DNA from: Rosa chinensis
Lineage: Eukaryota; Streptophyta; Magnoliopsida; Rosales; Rosaceae
NCBI RefSeq assembly: GCF_002994745.2
Contig: NC_037090.1
Coordinates: forward strand, 8,925,501 to 8,989,500
Direction of reading: 5' to 3'
Length of the DNA stretch: 64,000 nt
Shown here piece by piece: positions 11,300-22,600 of this stretch (positions are counted from its first letter, which is position 1; each line of letters starts with the position of its first letter). Under the pieces are notes generated by a model that saw only the letters and a program-made list of their open reading frames with translations, made no database searches and was not told the DNA's origin. The translations under genes were made by a program, and so were the position numbers.

Positions 11300-12900
11300 G
11301 CTCTGTATGCACCAAGAGCTAATCGAACCTTGTTAAGTTTCAAAGATATTCGTACCAACGGTTATCATGTAAAAACACACTATGAGAACGGAACTGAATA
11401 CATTTATATTACCTCTAATGAATGTGGAAGGAAACGCATTTTAGAGAAATTTATGAGTCAATCTAGTGGACTGTACCTCACTACGATTCGGATCATTGAA
11501 TCTTATACTGTCACCAACAGTGAAATGTGGGACACTGACTCATACAGGCTTTGGCATGACCGCCTAGGGCACCCCGGTCGTGACATGATGATCCGTATTT
11601 TGTCGAACTCATATGGGCATCCCTTCTTTCGAGTGAAAAATGAAATGGGACAAAAATCATTCACACTGCACGTAGTACTGCTCAAATACAGTCATTGCCT
11701 TCTGAAGTACCAGAAGCACTACCACCCTCCCATTATGTCCCCATTGACTATTTCAAAGGCACATCACTCGTTTTGCAAAGCCTGCTCTTTAGCAAAAACA
11801 TGATTGAGACCTTCCTATGCTAAAGATACAAAACAAAACATTCCATTCTTACAAAGGATACAAAGAGATATTTGTGGACCTATCCATCCAGGATACGGAC
11901 CATTCAAGTACTTTATGGTTCTGGTGGATGTTTCGACAATCTGGTCACATGTCGCTTTATTCTCCACAAGAATTTCTGCAAAACTCCTAGCACAGATTAT
12001 ACGTTTAAGGGCTCACCACCCTGATCACCCTATCAAGTCTATAAGACTTGATAACGCTGGAGACTTTACATCAAAAGCATTTGATGATTATTGCATGTCT
12101 ATTGGATCGATGTGGAGCATCCTGTACCCTATGTGCATACACAAAATGGTCTCGCATAAGCCACCATCGAAAGGCTACAGATGGTGGCTAGGGCATTGGT
12201 TATGCTCACCAACCTGCCTATATCTGTCTGGGGTTATGCAATATTGCACGCAGCTTTACTTATTCATTTCAGACCCACTGCTAGCCAACCATTTTCTGCG
12301 TACCAGTTGGTAATTGGATATGAGCCTGACATTTCACACTTACGCATATTTGGTTGTGCAGTATATGTGCCTGTTGCGCCCCCACAGCGCACTAAAATGG
12401 GTTCTCAGAGACGATTAAGTATTTATGTTGGATACGAATCTCCAACAATTACCTGCTTTTTGGAACCCTTGACAGGCAATCTCTTTACCGCTAGATTTGT
12501 GGATTGTCACTTTGATGAGACAGTCTTCCCGTCGTTAGGGGGAGATAGGAAAAAAGATTTTACAAGGGAACGACAGGAATTGTCGTGGTTTATCGCCACT
12601 TTGTCTCATTTTGATCCCCGCATTTCACAAAGTGAAAGTGAAGTGAAAAGAATAATCGATCTTCCAAACGTAGCAGATTCGATGCCTGATGAGTTTACTG
12701 ATATCGCAAAAGTGACGAGATCACATATACCAGCTGCAAATGTGCCTGCAAGGTTAAAAGTCCCCAAAAAGGGGCACGGTGCCGCAGATAGAGGCACTGC
12801 AACCGCACTTAGTGGAGGTGTGGCTGAGGCAGTGGCTCCCCAAGGAAGAGGGGGAGGCTACTTGGTTCGATTGACACTCACCCAAGGAAGAAGAGGGTGA
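11300..12900 (+). pseudogene. Copia pre-integrase and integrase, broken
   Basis: It begins near 11300 with 'DALYAPRANRTLL', the segment that normally follows the protease. The GAG-pre-integrase motif 'LWHDRLGHPGRDMM' and its knuckle residues follow, then the integrase core: 'QRDICGPI' (first catalytic Asp) and 'IRLDNAGDF' (second Asp). A one-base loss near 12110 shifts the frame. In the new frame the codon for the third catalytic residue (Glu after 'QNGLA') is TAA (12157-12159). The C-terminal half (12181-12720) includes 'PISVWGYAILHAA' and 'HLRIFGCAVYVPV'. This copy cannot encode an active integrase. Confidence 0.88.
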
Positions 12901-13139
12901 GTAAGGCACAAACCAATCATCAATGTATAGAATCCCTCTCATGAGATTGTCTCTGATTATAGTTATGTCCATAAATCAATACTGGAGAACGCTCCGATGT
13001 TAAAAATGATTCCAGAGAACAAAGAAATCTCATAGGATTATGAGAGTGCATATAAGTTGATAGAATGATCTTCCATACACATTGATGATATATACTGTTG
13101 CTCAAGGAATCATAGAGCACGATGATATCGAACCACGGT

Positions 13140-13926
13140 CTAAATGGAAAGAAACAATCCAGGCAGAATTAGATTCTCTGACAAAGAGATAGGTATTTGG
13201 TTCGGTAGTACTCGACCAGACATTGCATTCTCAGTGAACTTGTTAGCTAGATTTAGCTCAGCGCCAACGCAGCGTCACTGAAATGGTATCAAGAACATTT
13301 TCCGATACCTAAAAGGAACCATTGACTTGGGACTGTTCTTTCCCTACAGAGAGACAAGAGGGACCGCAGACGGAACTGCAATCCCTGAAGGAAATATTGA
13401 TGGCAAAAGCACGACTCACTACATCAAAACGCCAAATAACTTTTTGGTTGGTTTTGCTGATGCTGGGTACCTCTCTGACCCACATAAAGATCGTTCCCAA
13501 ACTGGTTATGTATCTACCATTGGGAACAGGGCGATATCTTGGAGATCAACCAAGCAAACTCTTGTGGATACCTCCTCGAACCACTTAGAGATCATTGCTC
13601 TACATGAGGCGGTCCGTGAGTGTGTATGGTTAAGAGCTATCATCACACATATTCGAGGGACTAGTGGTTTGAGTTCTACCACTGACGAGCCTACTTGCAT
13701 TTATGAAGATAATGCAGCTTGTATCGAACAGATGAAGCTAGGATATATCAAGGGTGATAATACAAAACACATATCGCCAAAGTTTTTCTACAATCAGCAA
13801 CAACAGGCCATTCTCAAGATTCAAGTGAATCAAGTAAGGTCTGAGGAGAATGTGGAAGATTTGTTCACCAAATCATTGCCTAAGGCCATATTTGAGAAAC
13901 ATGTGAAAAGCATAGGAATGCGATGA
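13140..13926 (+). pseudogene. Copia RT-RNase H with the RT core deleted
   Basis: 'KWKETIQAELDSL' near 13143 is the start of the Copia RT domain. Within about 60 bp it jumps to 'TRPDIAFSVNLLARFSSAPTQRHW', which lies after the RT fingers, palm and YVDD motif in complete elements, so roughly 200 residues are missing. RNase H follows in an open frame to 13926: 'VGFADAGYLSDPH', 'EIIALHEAVRECVWLR', 'EDNAACIEQ' and 'DLFTKSLP'. The deletion junction is near 13195-13205. Confidence 0.88.
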
Positions 13927-14150
13927 CTTTCCAAGCTCCCCTGATTAATGTAAGTATTAGGGGGAGGTGTAGAAGTCAGGGGGAGTCTAACACACACATG
14001 TCATACTCAAATGTAAAAGGTGCGTTGTGCTCTTTTCCTTCGACCAAGGTGTATTTTTTGTCCCACAGGGTTTTTATTGTTACTTGGCAAGGTTTTTAGT
14101 GAGGCAACAACTCATGCACCATTTAGTCTTTGACTTGGCACCAGGGGAAG

Positions 14151-14365
14151 TGTTAAAGGAAAAGTATATTATGTGTCTTCGTCAAACCAACTGACGGAGA
14201 GGGAATCAAGGAATCAGTGATTACCATCAATAAGCACAATTACGGATCAATTAGCGTTTAATGTCATCATTGTAATTGTTTTTTCCATTGTAATTCTCTC
14301 CCTATATAAAGGGGCTATGAAATGAAATGAGTAAACTAATTCCAATTGTCATTTTTACTTTAACA
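14151..14365 (+). repeat. Copia 3' LTR
   Basis: 215 bp, matching the 5' LTR except at six positions. It is preceded by a purine-rich 'aggggaag' that can serve as polypurine tract; a further 'gggggag' tract lies upstream near 13960-13985. It is followed directly by the TSD CAGGA. Confidence 0.93.
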
Positions 14366-14829
14366 CAGGAAAGATTATTTGATTTCCCTTCCGATGTTTG
14401 GTTGGTGTAGGAAAGGAAAGTAAAAATATATCAATGTTTCAATAATACCCTTCTATTTTAAAATAAAAACAATCTGGAATGAATTTTCAACACTACCAAG
14501 GGTACTCAAGCAATTAATGCTAGGGTATTATTGTCCAAAATTATTGCAATTAATGCTAAGAAATTGGATGGGAAACTCAATCCCATAAAGTTTGAGCGGA
14601 ATGAGTTTACCCCAACTTTCCCCTATATTAGGAAAGTATTTCCGGATTTTGTGGTTACCAAACAAAGGAAATTAATAACTTTTATTTCTCAAGTCCTCAA
14701 ATCCGTGAAACAAACGAGGCCTAAAAATAAGACTTACAGGAATTGAAATTACATCGATGTCTTCCTCTTTGAAACCATTTGGCTTTGCCCCTCGTTCTTT
14801 GAAACATTTTGGCTTTGCCCCACTAATTC

Positions 14830-15280
14830 AATGATCATACATACACTTCAATCGGCTTGCCGCGTTCCCTTATTTTCATCGACCTGTATATCTGCATCCT
14901 TTCGAGGGTTCAGGGTTACTTAAAAGTCTTAAACCCTTTGGGTTATGTATAACTGATGAGCTCATGCATTTTATTTCTTCCTTTGTAGTTTATAATTAAC
15001 TTGACATGTCCTCTGCATCAGCCGAGGGTATAAGTGAGTGGTTTAGCTTAAATCCTCTACTTAATTAGTTTGAATGATCATACATACACTTCAATCCGCT
15101 TTCCGCGTCCCCTTATTTTCGATCTCCGTTTTTCGTGGGTATAGGGGTTATATTAGCCCTTTAGTCTCTGTATATGAACTTTTATTTCTTTCTTAATTTG
15201 TAGTTTAGCTATAATTCAACGTCTTTGGCATCAGTTAATCGAGGGTTAAGGTGGGCTCAGCTTAATATTGTTGGAGTACG
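14830..15280. repeat. Diverged direct duplication, ~242-bp spacing
   Basis: 'gaatgatcatacatacactt' with its following ~35 bases ('caatc[cg]gctt[gt]ccgcgt[tc]cccttattttc') occurs at about 14830 and again at about 15072. The downstream 'cgagggt..aag.g..gg..agctta' segments also match. This looks like an old tandem duplication of about 240 bp; no coding content was recognised. Confidence 0.6.
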
Positions 15281-15699
15281 TGGCTCCCAGCTAGCTATTT
15301 ATGAACATATTTATGCAGCCACGGAATGTAAACAATTCAACGCGAATGGGAACCGACAGCTCAGCTTCGTTTCGATCTATCTCTTTCGTAAAAGCTAAAA
15401 ATGGATGGAGTTTTACAGATGAGTGATGTGAAATTTTGTCTCTGTGGACAATTACATGTTCAGACACTAGAGATGTCGAATTGAAGTCTCACACTCAACT
15501 CAAGGCCATTAATGCATTTGAAACTGGCCTCGTTTCTGTTGGCCCGGTTCAGCTCACTGATAGTGAACCATTGTCATCATATACCATCACAATAGTTTTT
15601 TTATTTTTATTTTTATATAAATTTTTACGAGGGTAGGAACGCTATTGGGCAGGAAAAGATGTTGCGCTCAAATTATTATTATTGTTTTTAATGAATCCA

Positions 15700-15786
15700 C
15701 TGTACAGCGAGGGACTTAATGTCTAAACCTCAAATATGATTACTACAATCCTCAAAAGCTAGAGAACATTCTCAATAATAGAACGT
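15700..15786 (-). pseudogene. 3' end of the RVT_3 (RNase H-like) remnant
   Basis: Placed after 25816-26210 (read on the minus strand, with one TSD removed), this segment continues the frame past 'VWVDE' and then runs into an AAT-rich tail in reverse. It is therefore the 3' side of the LINE-type RNase H fragment that the LTR element at 15792-25810 split. Confidence 0.5.
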
Positions 15787-15791
15787 GTTCA

Positions 15792-16601
15792 TGTTGGAAT
15801 TTTAGTTGATATTTCAAAATACACAACTATACGATGAAAGGTATTTACTTTATTTTCTAAATGCGTCAATTTAAATTTTAGAGTTATGAATTTCAGTTTT
15901 GTTTTTAGAGCACTTATTGGGATTATAAATTACAAATTGACTTATATTAATATATATATTTATCATGATCATAACCTGGCTAGTAATTATTTCATACATG
16001 GGGGTTATAACAGTTACCCATTTTATAACCCCTCTATTATAAATTTATCATTCAATCTCTTTATGATTTGTATAATTATACTAGCTAGCAACTCTTTTAT
16101 AAGTCAAAACACCACTTGCTCCAAATGCGACAGATACTCTTTTTCCTTCATCATCTCTTTTAAAATTAGTCTTTCTCTCTCTCTCTTGAATTATTTTTTG
16201 TCGTAAAATTTTGAGAGTTTTACTATTTTACATTTTGCCAAATGAAAGAATCAAACAGTTCTAGGATCCAAGTTTGCGAGTATACGCTTACAAGGATTAA
16301 CGGTTGTTGTACCCTGGAGGGTAGGGCGCCACAAACCTGCTACACCGAGACATTGTCTCCGATGGGCGAAATCTACTCTTAAGGGCAGTGTTTACACGCC
16401 TCAACCTAAAACTCTTTTCGAGTAATGTGTCCTTCGGAAGCCTATAAATTGAAGAGATAAGTTCTATAATCCTTGTTATTTTCTCTATTATGACAATAAT
16501 ATTATGATTATTATTTGTTACTAATATATTGTATTTTTGAGATCTTGTAGGAGGTGAAATCTGGAGAAAGAAGTAGCATCCATCGACCAAATTTTCCAAC
16601 A
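15792..16601 (+). repeat. 5' LTR of the LARD-like element
   Basis: 810 bp, near-identical to 24999-25810, differing by about 19 substitutions and a 2-bp CT-repeat length change. It begins TGTTGGAATTTT and ends TTTTCCAACA. AT-rich with a CT microsatellite in the middle. Confidence 0.92.
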
Positions 16602-18405
16602 ATCTTAAGAGTAGATGTTGTTGGTGGATGTTTCCTTGTGGGATGCTTAAACATAAAGATAAGACTGTTATTCTTTTAGTTGTTGCAAGTATAACTCTTT
16701 CTCGTTAAACATATTAATTTTCCATGCTGAAATTTGAAAAAAATGAGTTTGTTCTTTTGGTTTGGAATAATTATTATGGCAGTTAGCTTCACACATATTG
16801 CAAAATGTTAACTGCATCATAATCGTGCATTAAACTTCAAATTTTTTATAATGGCTTATGATTATTAAATGTCTTCTTAGATTGCATTCATTCCTTTCAT
16901 TTGGTGCCTTTGTTGTCCCTTGAAAAACAAAACCGTTTTACATGCAGTCATACATTATTGTTTTGCTCCAATAAGATTTTCTCTATTAATACTATTTAAG
17001 TTGCACGGTTACAATTGCATATATATGATTTTATTATAATTTATCATTTTTAATATATGTTACAATGGTAAAATGTATATATTTCAACTGCTAATGGGTT
17101 TTCAGTTTGCATTTGAATGTTGATAAGGTGCATTTTTCGGTTAGTAATGCATGGTATAATTAAGATTTAAGTTGTGTGATTTTAGTTTTATTGTCTTCAT
17201 TGTTCAAAGGAATTATGTTTGTAACTTAAAAATTAACGGTTTCGCACATTTACTTTTCTCTATTAATTTCTGTGTTTAATATCGTTTTACCATTTTCGTA
17301 GTATTTATTTTGCATCAGTGATTGCTATTAATATTATGGTTTCACTACTAGAATTTTGGCCTTAGACATCACGACAATTACATCGGTGAGGAATTCACGC
17401 GATGTAAAAAAATGTCATTAACATCGATTCCTCAAATACCGATTTCTATGCATATTACTGACATCGATTTTTACTGTTGACCGATGTCTATATTTTCATT
17501 TTAAAATTTTCAAAAACGCGGAAAAACTAAGTTAAAACTTTCCAGGAACGCAGGGAACAAAATTTTCATTCCCCGCACTTAATATTTTTCCAACTCACTT
17601 TCTCTCCTCTTATTCCCCGAACCCTAGCCCTCTCCTCGTTCCTCTCCCACTCTCTTTTCACGGCCACCACCGCCTCCCTCTCCTCCGCTCACTCCCTTAC
17701 TGTCTCTCTCCTCCTCATTAACTGCTAGCAAGCTCTCCTAAAACTCCTAAAACGCGATCTGACCTAAAAGTTTTCAACTAAAGCTCGCCTCTCTCTCTCT
17801 CTCTCTCTGTGTGTCTCTCTCCGGCACGGCCGCACGACGCCTTTTCTTTCTTCGACGGTGACGCCGTGATGGACTGACGGTGCTCGGTGAGTCTGGGTTC
17901 CTGTAATTCTCTTAATTTCTGCTTCTGGGTCTTCACTCTTCAATCGATTTATGGCTTCCTCTTAATTTCTGCTTCTGGGTATTCAATTTTCAGTTTTCAA
18001 GTCTGGGTTTGACTCGAACTCTACTAGGTGAAGCAGCTTCGATTTCAGTTTTTGACTCGATTTCGGAAACTTCAAGCTTGGTAAGTTGCTGCCATCTTTC
18101 TTGCTTCGATTTCTGGGTTCGAATTGCATTTGTTACTTTTGCTATACGCTATACATGCGACTGATATGAGATGAAAATTGGATATGTGATATGTTTTGTC
18201 CTTCTGGATTTCTGGGTTCGAATTGCATCTGTCCCTTTTTGCCTTTCTGTTTTGACTTTTGACTTGAAAATGTGGATATATGTGGGTTCGAATTTCTGGT
18301 TTTATGACTAATATATGTGGATGCTTACTGGACATTCTGATTATATGATTTTCTCTTTTCATAGTTGCGTATTTGCTGGGTCTTCCTATTCTGGGTTATT
18401 CTCTA

Positions 18406-19111
18406 GATATTGGGAAAGAGCATGTAAATCTCATTGATCAAAGGCTGGAAAAGCTGATATACAGTGGGCAGCTTGATGCAAAGGAACTAGCTAGACAGGT
18501 ACTTATATCATAGTTACAGCTACTACAATTTAGCATTTTGCTTCAGTAGTTTCACTTCTTTGTGTTTGTCTGAGATTGCTTTTATACAAAATTTTTAAAT
18601 AAGAGTAATGTGTTACTTCTGAAACTGTAACAAATGCAGTCTTTACAATAGTGCATCTTTTCTCTGTAAATGAGTCTAAATCAGTGTTTCCATAATCTGA
18701 TTTGGTAGAGGAGAAAAATCAGTCTATTGTATCATGTTCATTTGTGTTCCAATCCTTTTTTTGCTTGTACATAGTGCACTCCATTGAGGCATTATAAACT
18801 ATACATTTGAATTCATGACTGGTGGGGACAAATTGAACTAATATACCCTTTTAATTAGGTTGGCTGTGGTAGCAATGGCTGGACTCGCAGCAGAAGGTCT
18901 GAAGTATGACAAAGTGATTGGTCAATCTGCTGATCTCTTCACTCTTCAGGTTTATAGTCACCGTTTTCCTAGTGTTCATTCTTGTCTAGATATTATTTAA
19001 TCTCAATCTGAGAGACTTAATTTTATATCCCAGAGATTTATCAACAGAAGCAAGCCACAGCTTAGCAAAGATCAGCAACAAAATCTTACTAGATGGGCTA
19101 TAAATGACTAA
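18406..19111 (+). pseudogene. Captured fragment of a conserved plant gene (three exon pieces)
   Basis: Three pieces read like consecutive exons. 18406-18498 encodes '..EHVNLIDQRLEKLIYSGQL..' and ends at a GT donor. 18859-18951 encodes 'LAVVAMAGLAAEGLKYDKVI..' after an AG. 19034-19111 encodes 'RFINRSKPQLSKDQQQNLTR..' after an AG and ends in TAA. From memory this resembles an uncharacterised plastid-type plant family described as stress-regulated or FtsH-extension-like (Arabidopsis AT5G27290/AT2G21960 type); that identity is tentative. Pieces two and three join in phase; one and two do not with the simplest splice sites, so the copy is probably non-functional. Confidence 0.55.
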
Positions 19112-19577
19112 GTTCCTCTTTTTACAACCTGCATGCTCTACTGAGTTATAAGCTTCTCGACAATTTGGAAATGAAATTAATTTCTATTGAAATGCTGGTC
19201 TTCCATAATAGTTACTTGACCTGCATATATGAAAGGAAATGGAGACACTGGAAATTAAAAAAGCAGAGACCTATTGTATTTATTGAGATCATGCATTGAT
19301 AGATATAGTTACCAAATATGGACTGTATTTGGTGCAAAAGTAATTAGCCGTATTACGTTTACTCTTCAACTGCATAAGTATAAGCTATCAATAGCTGACA
19401 TGTAATGTATATTCCTAGATGAGATGCAGCTGTGTTAAAGAAATTCATCGCTTTCACATGTAATGTAACCATAATATCAACATAGAGCTGTACTTTTATA
19501 TTAATGTTTCTTCTTTTCCTTTCGTAGGATAACTTTGCTTTTAGGACACCCAAGTTCTTCTTTTCCTTTCGATGCAG

Positions 19578-21591
19578 GGAATACTACTGGATGGTACTAT
19601 AATTGCAGTAAAGCAATTATCTGCAAAATCAAAGCAAGGAAATCGAGAATTTGTGAACGAAATAGGCATGATTTCTGGTTTACAGCATCCAAATGTCGTG
19701 AGATTGTATGGATGTTGTATTGAAGCAAATCAGTTACTTTTGGTATATGAATACATGGAGAACAATAGCCTTGCACATGATTTGTTTGGTAAGCTTATCA
19801 TGCCTAGGAACAATATTGAAATCATGTATTACAAACTGTACTAAAGATCAATTCAATTCTTTGTATATGAAACTTGATTTCAAAGTCTGCAACTTTTCCT
19901 TTGAAACTTGATTTCGAAGTCTGTATTTTTTAGAAATTTTTATTTAGATTTTTGGGATGTCAATAGCTATAGCTACTCACTATGAATATAATTGCTACTG
20001 TAAGCATCCACGTTAACGTTAGCGGCAAAAACTTTCTGTTCTATGTTGCATCAGCATCTCACAGAAGCATTCAGAATTTTGTACCACTTATATTAGGTTT
20101 GCATTAGTAATTAATATATTGATTAAAAGGGATTTTAATTTTGTAGTGATTCACTTAAGTTGCGTATATGTGTTTAAACTACCCATAAATCTTTATCTGG
20201 TGATACTTGTAAATTACTCTAACATGGTGGTTATGTTTTGATAAACTATCTCATTTTTTATCTTTTAATGATAATTATTGTATGTTTCCAGATTAAAAGC
20301 GTAGCTCAGTACCTTTATTTGAGAAGGAACCCATCCATGTTCAGAGATGAGAGTTCTCCGCCAGTCTACTGGTGATAACCATTTGGTATGCCTTACTTTC
20401 TCCAGTGTGTTGGCCAGTTGTTTTCATGTGCTCTTTGTGCTTGCAGTGTTAAAAGTTAGAACTGCGCCAAGCTTAAGTATTACAGTCTACTGAATGCAGA
20501 TTCTGCACTTGGGAATAAATTTTTTGATAGCTAATGATATGCTTGGAATACTTGTTGTCAAGCTAAAGAAAGGATCGGCTTTGGAATTTGGGCGAAGTTG
20601 CATATTACCGGCATGCATGTTGAAGGGAAGGTATGAATTTGACTAACGTGAAATTGATAATGTGATCTTTAGTCATTGGTTGGACAAAAGCTTATAGGAG
20701 TAAATTTGTATATAGAACGAACAGAACCATAACTAAAATTTTGCTTGATCAGGAGCATATTGAAAGACGTTTGAGATATCTCAAAAGCCAAAAAGAGAAT
20801 CTCGAATCCTCCATTATACATATCATCTTTTGATTTTCTATTGTTATACTTTTATTCTGATTTGCTTCCTGATCTGGACACCCTTTCTTCTTATATAATT
20901 ACTATACCTGTAATTCTGTCTTCCTCTTCATATTTGATATGAGTAACTTATATGTTTGTTTTTAGGCCATTAACTATAGTGCACAAAAGAAGGCTGTTTC
21001 AGAATTTAAAAGCACATTACTAATACAGCTCAAAGGTAATTATGATTAAATTTAGTTACTACCTTTGTTTACCCTACCAAGACTGCGATAAATCTTTTTT
21101 CTAACAATAATCTCTTTATCAAGCTGGTCAATCTCCACTTCACATTGATTGACAACTTCCACATTGCAAAGTATTGGTTGTGTTAGCTACAAAACTACAT
21201 CCTTTGCTTCAGCAATTCAATAAGTTGCATACATGCAGTTGCTTATCTTTCGTTAATAGAATATACTGAATTCTTTCTTGAGGTATCTACATAGTGATCT
21301 GAGGTTTGGTGCGTACTTTGACGTAAAATAGTTTATTCTAAGCCTAACTATTTTGTTTCAATATGTATGACTTCAAATCTGTAACTGTAAGAAATACTTT
21401 GGTTACTTATAGCATGTTTCAAATTTTCATGTTTACTGTAGTTAAATATTGAACACCCCGCAGCAACGCGCGGGCATCATTTCTAGTGTATTACTGGACC
21501 AAGACCTTAACGCTAAGATCTCAGACTTTGGTCTGGCCAAGCTTGACGACGAAGAGAATACCCACATTAGCACCAGAGTTGCAGGAACTAT
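19578..21591 (+). pseudogene. Captured receptor-like kinase fragments (LRR-VIII type)
   Basis: 19578-19788 is an intact kinase exon between AG and GT. It encodes the invariant Lys strand 'IIAVKQLS', 'EFVNEIGMISGLQHPNVVRL' and the hinge 'LLVYEYMENNSLAHDLFG'. 21488-21591 encodes '[19 protein letters not shown]' (the Mg-binding DFG) through 'STRVAGTM' and stops at a GT donor. The exon between them, with the HRD catalytic loop, is absent; a Helitron-like 3' end sits directly in front of the second piece. The sequence is typical of plant LRR-VIII-2 receptor-like kinases. It cannot encode an active kinase. Confidence 0.8.
21456..21486 (+). mobile_element. Helitron-like 3' terminus
   Basis: The sequence CCCCGCAGCAACGCGCGGGC forms a short GC hairpin. 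About ten bases later comes CTAG (21483-21486), followed by T. This is the plant Helitron 3' signature: hairpin, short spacer, CTRR, insertion between A and T. The next bases open directly into the kinase codons VLLD, as expected for insertion into an AAT codon. I could not find the matching 5' TC end. Confidence 0.6.
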
Positions 21592-21663
21592 GTAAGTTTC
21601 TCTTACATATGGCTACCTGTATGCACATGTTGCCTTTATATTTTTATTAACTTATTACTGAAC

Positions 21664-21911
21664 ATGAAGGACATTATAAATGATGACACGCTTTCATTTC
21701 CAACCAAGGTATATGCATTATGATGGAAACTTTGGTTTAATTATAGTGGGCAGATTATGACTTATGTGGGCAGATTTTATAGTGGGCAGATTATGACTTA
21801 TGTTATTGAATATATTCATAGTGGGCAGTGAAGACTCGGAAAGTATACACCCAAGATGAACTTGACGAGGTCCGCATTGAAGTAGCTGACTATTTGCAGA
21901 CTTTGCTATAG
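21664..21911 (+). pseudogene. Last two exons of a CACTA Ulp1-like gene
   Basis: 21664 onward encodes 'MKDIINDDTLSFPTK' before a GT. 'WAVKTRKVYTQDELDEVRIE' and 'VADYLQTLL' then stop follow to 21911. This matches exons 11 and 12 of the gene at 58356-62325 (which read MKEIIEDETLSFPTK and WAVKSRKSYTQAQIDEVRSE), showing that this element descends from a related autonomous CACTA. The intron has grown by a short local duplication of 'agtgggcagattatgactta'. Confidence 0.8.
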
Positions 21912-22394
21912 ATGCTGACTCTACCAAAGTGATTTTGAGTAAGGCTAGCTAAATTTTGTAGAATCATTTTGAAGTAGAACGTTGTACAGTTGTAGGTGAA
22001 CTAAACTGCATATAGTTATTGCAATGGTCTATTTTGGGCTACCCTTGATGTAGGTTGGGGTGTTTTTGCCTATTTTTGAAACTATTAACAATTCTGCTGT
22101 TCGACAGAAATTAATGCAATGCCCCATATTCAATTAATTCAGAATGTCATGTTGTTGAATGTGGATTACAAGCATTTTAGCAGCTATAATTAATTTCTTG
22201 GACATCATCTCATATAAAAGATACGATGTATATACACATGTTTCAAATCAGTGTTAAATTACAAAACGATGTCCAGAAAGAGATAATACATCAGTTTCGA
22301 AACTAAAATCGATGTCTCATTTTTCATGGATAACGACGTATTGAGTAAGAAGCGATGTTTAAAAAACTAATCGATGTCGATGTAAACTACAGGG

Positions 22395-22600
22395 AACGAT
22401 GTCTGGAATCAATGCGGACATCGATTCACAATTTCGGGAACGATGTCTGGAATCAATGCGGACATCGATTCACAATTTGGAATCAATGTGGACATCGATT
22501 CACAATTTGGGAAACGATGTCCGGAATCAATGTAGACATCGATTCACAATTTGAGAAACGATGTCCGGAATCAATGTAGACATCGATTTACAATTTGGGA
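22395..22600. repeat. ~44-bp subterminal tandem repeat in the CACTA right arm
   Basis: Five copies (one shortened, about 22480-22511) of a unit ordered 'cgatgtc[tc]ggaatcaatg', '[ct][ga]gacatcgatt', 'cacaattt', 'gggaaa'. Each full unit contains both CGATGT and ACATCG, so it can fold on itself. Further single motifs continue to 23080. They are probable TNPA-type binding sites, by analogy with En/Spm. Confidence 0.85.

Larger units (their letters stand above)
8118..14365 (+). mobile_element. Ty1/Copia LTR retrotransposon, defective
   Basis: Two 215-bp LTRs (8118-8332, 14151-14365) are flanked by a perfect 5-bp TSD CAGGA (8113-8117 and 14366-14370). The order gag, integrase, RNase H is Copia-type. 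No protease active-site motif was found between gag and integrase, where 10960-11300 is AT-rich filler. The RT is reduced to its first residues joined directly to the pre-RNase H segment. Several stops and frameshifts are present. Six of 215 positions differ between the LTRs (about 2.8%), five of them transitions. Confidence 0.93.
7998..14721. mobile_element. PIF/Harbinger-type MITE (about 470 bp net), split by a Copia element
   Basis: The left end begins GGCCTCGTTTGGTTCACGGA at 7998. The right end at 14721 gives the same sequence in reverse complement with one mismatch in 20. Both ends are flanked by TAA (7995-7997 and 14722-14724), the 3-bp TWA target duplication of PIF/Harbinger. Removing the Copia insertion (8118-14365 plus one TSD) leaves about 471 bp with no coding capacity, so it is a non-autonomous MITE. 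Confidence 0.85.

Noticed and set aside
15886..16206. Open frame starting MNFSFVFRALIG, also found near 25093
   Set aside because: Both copies lie inside the LTRs of one retroelement; a repeat shadow and not a duplicated gene.
22355..22579. 74-codon repetitive open frame
   Set aside because: Created by the 44-bp CACTA subterminal repeat; not a gene.
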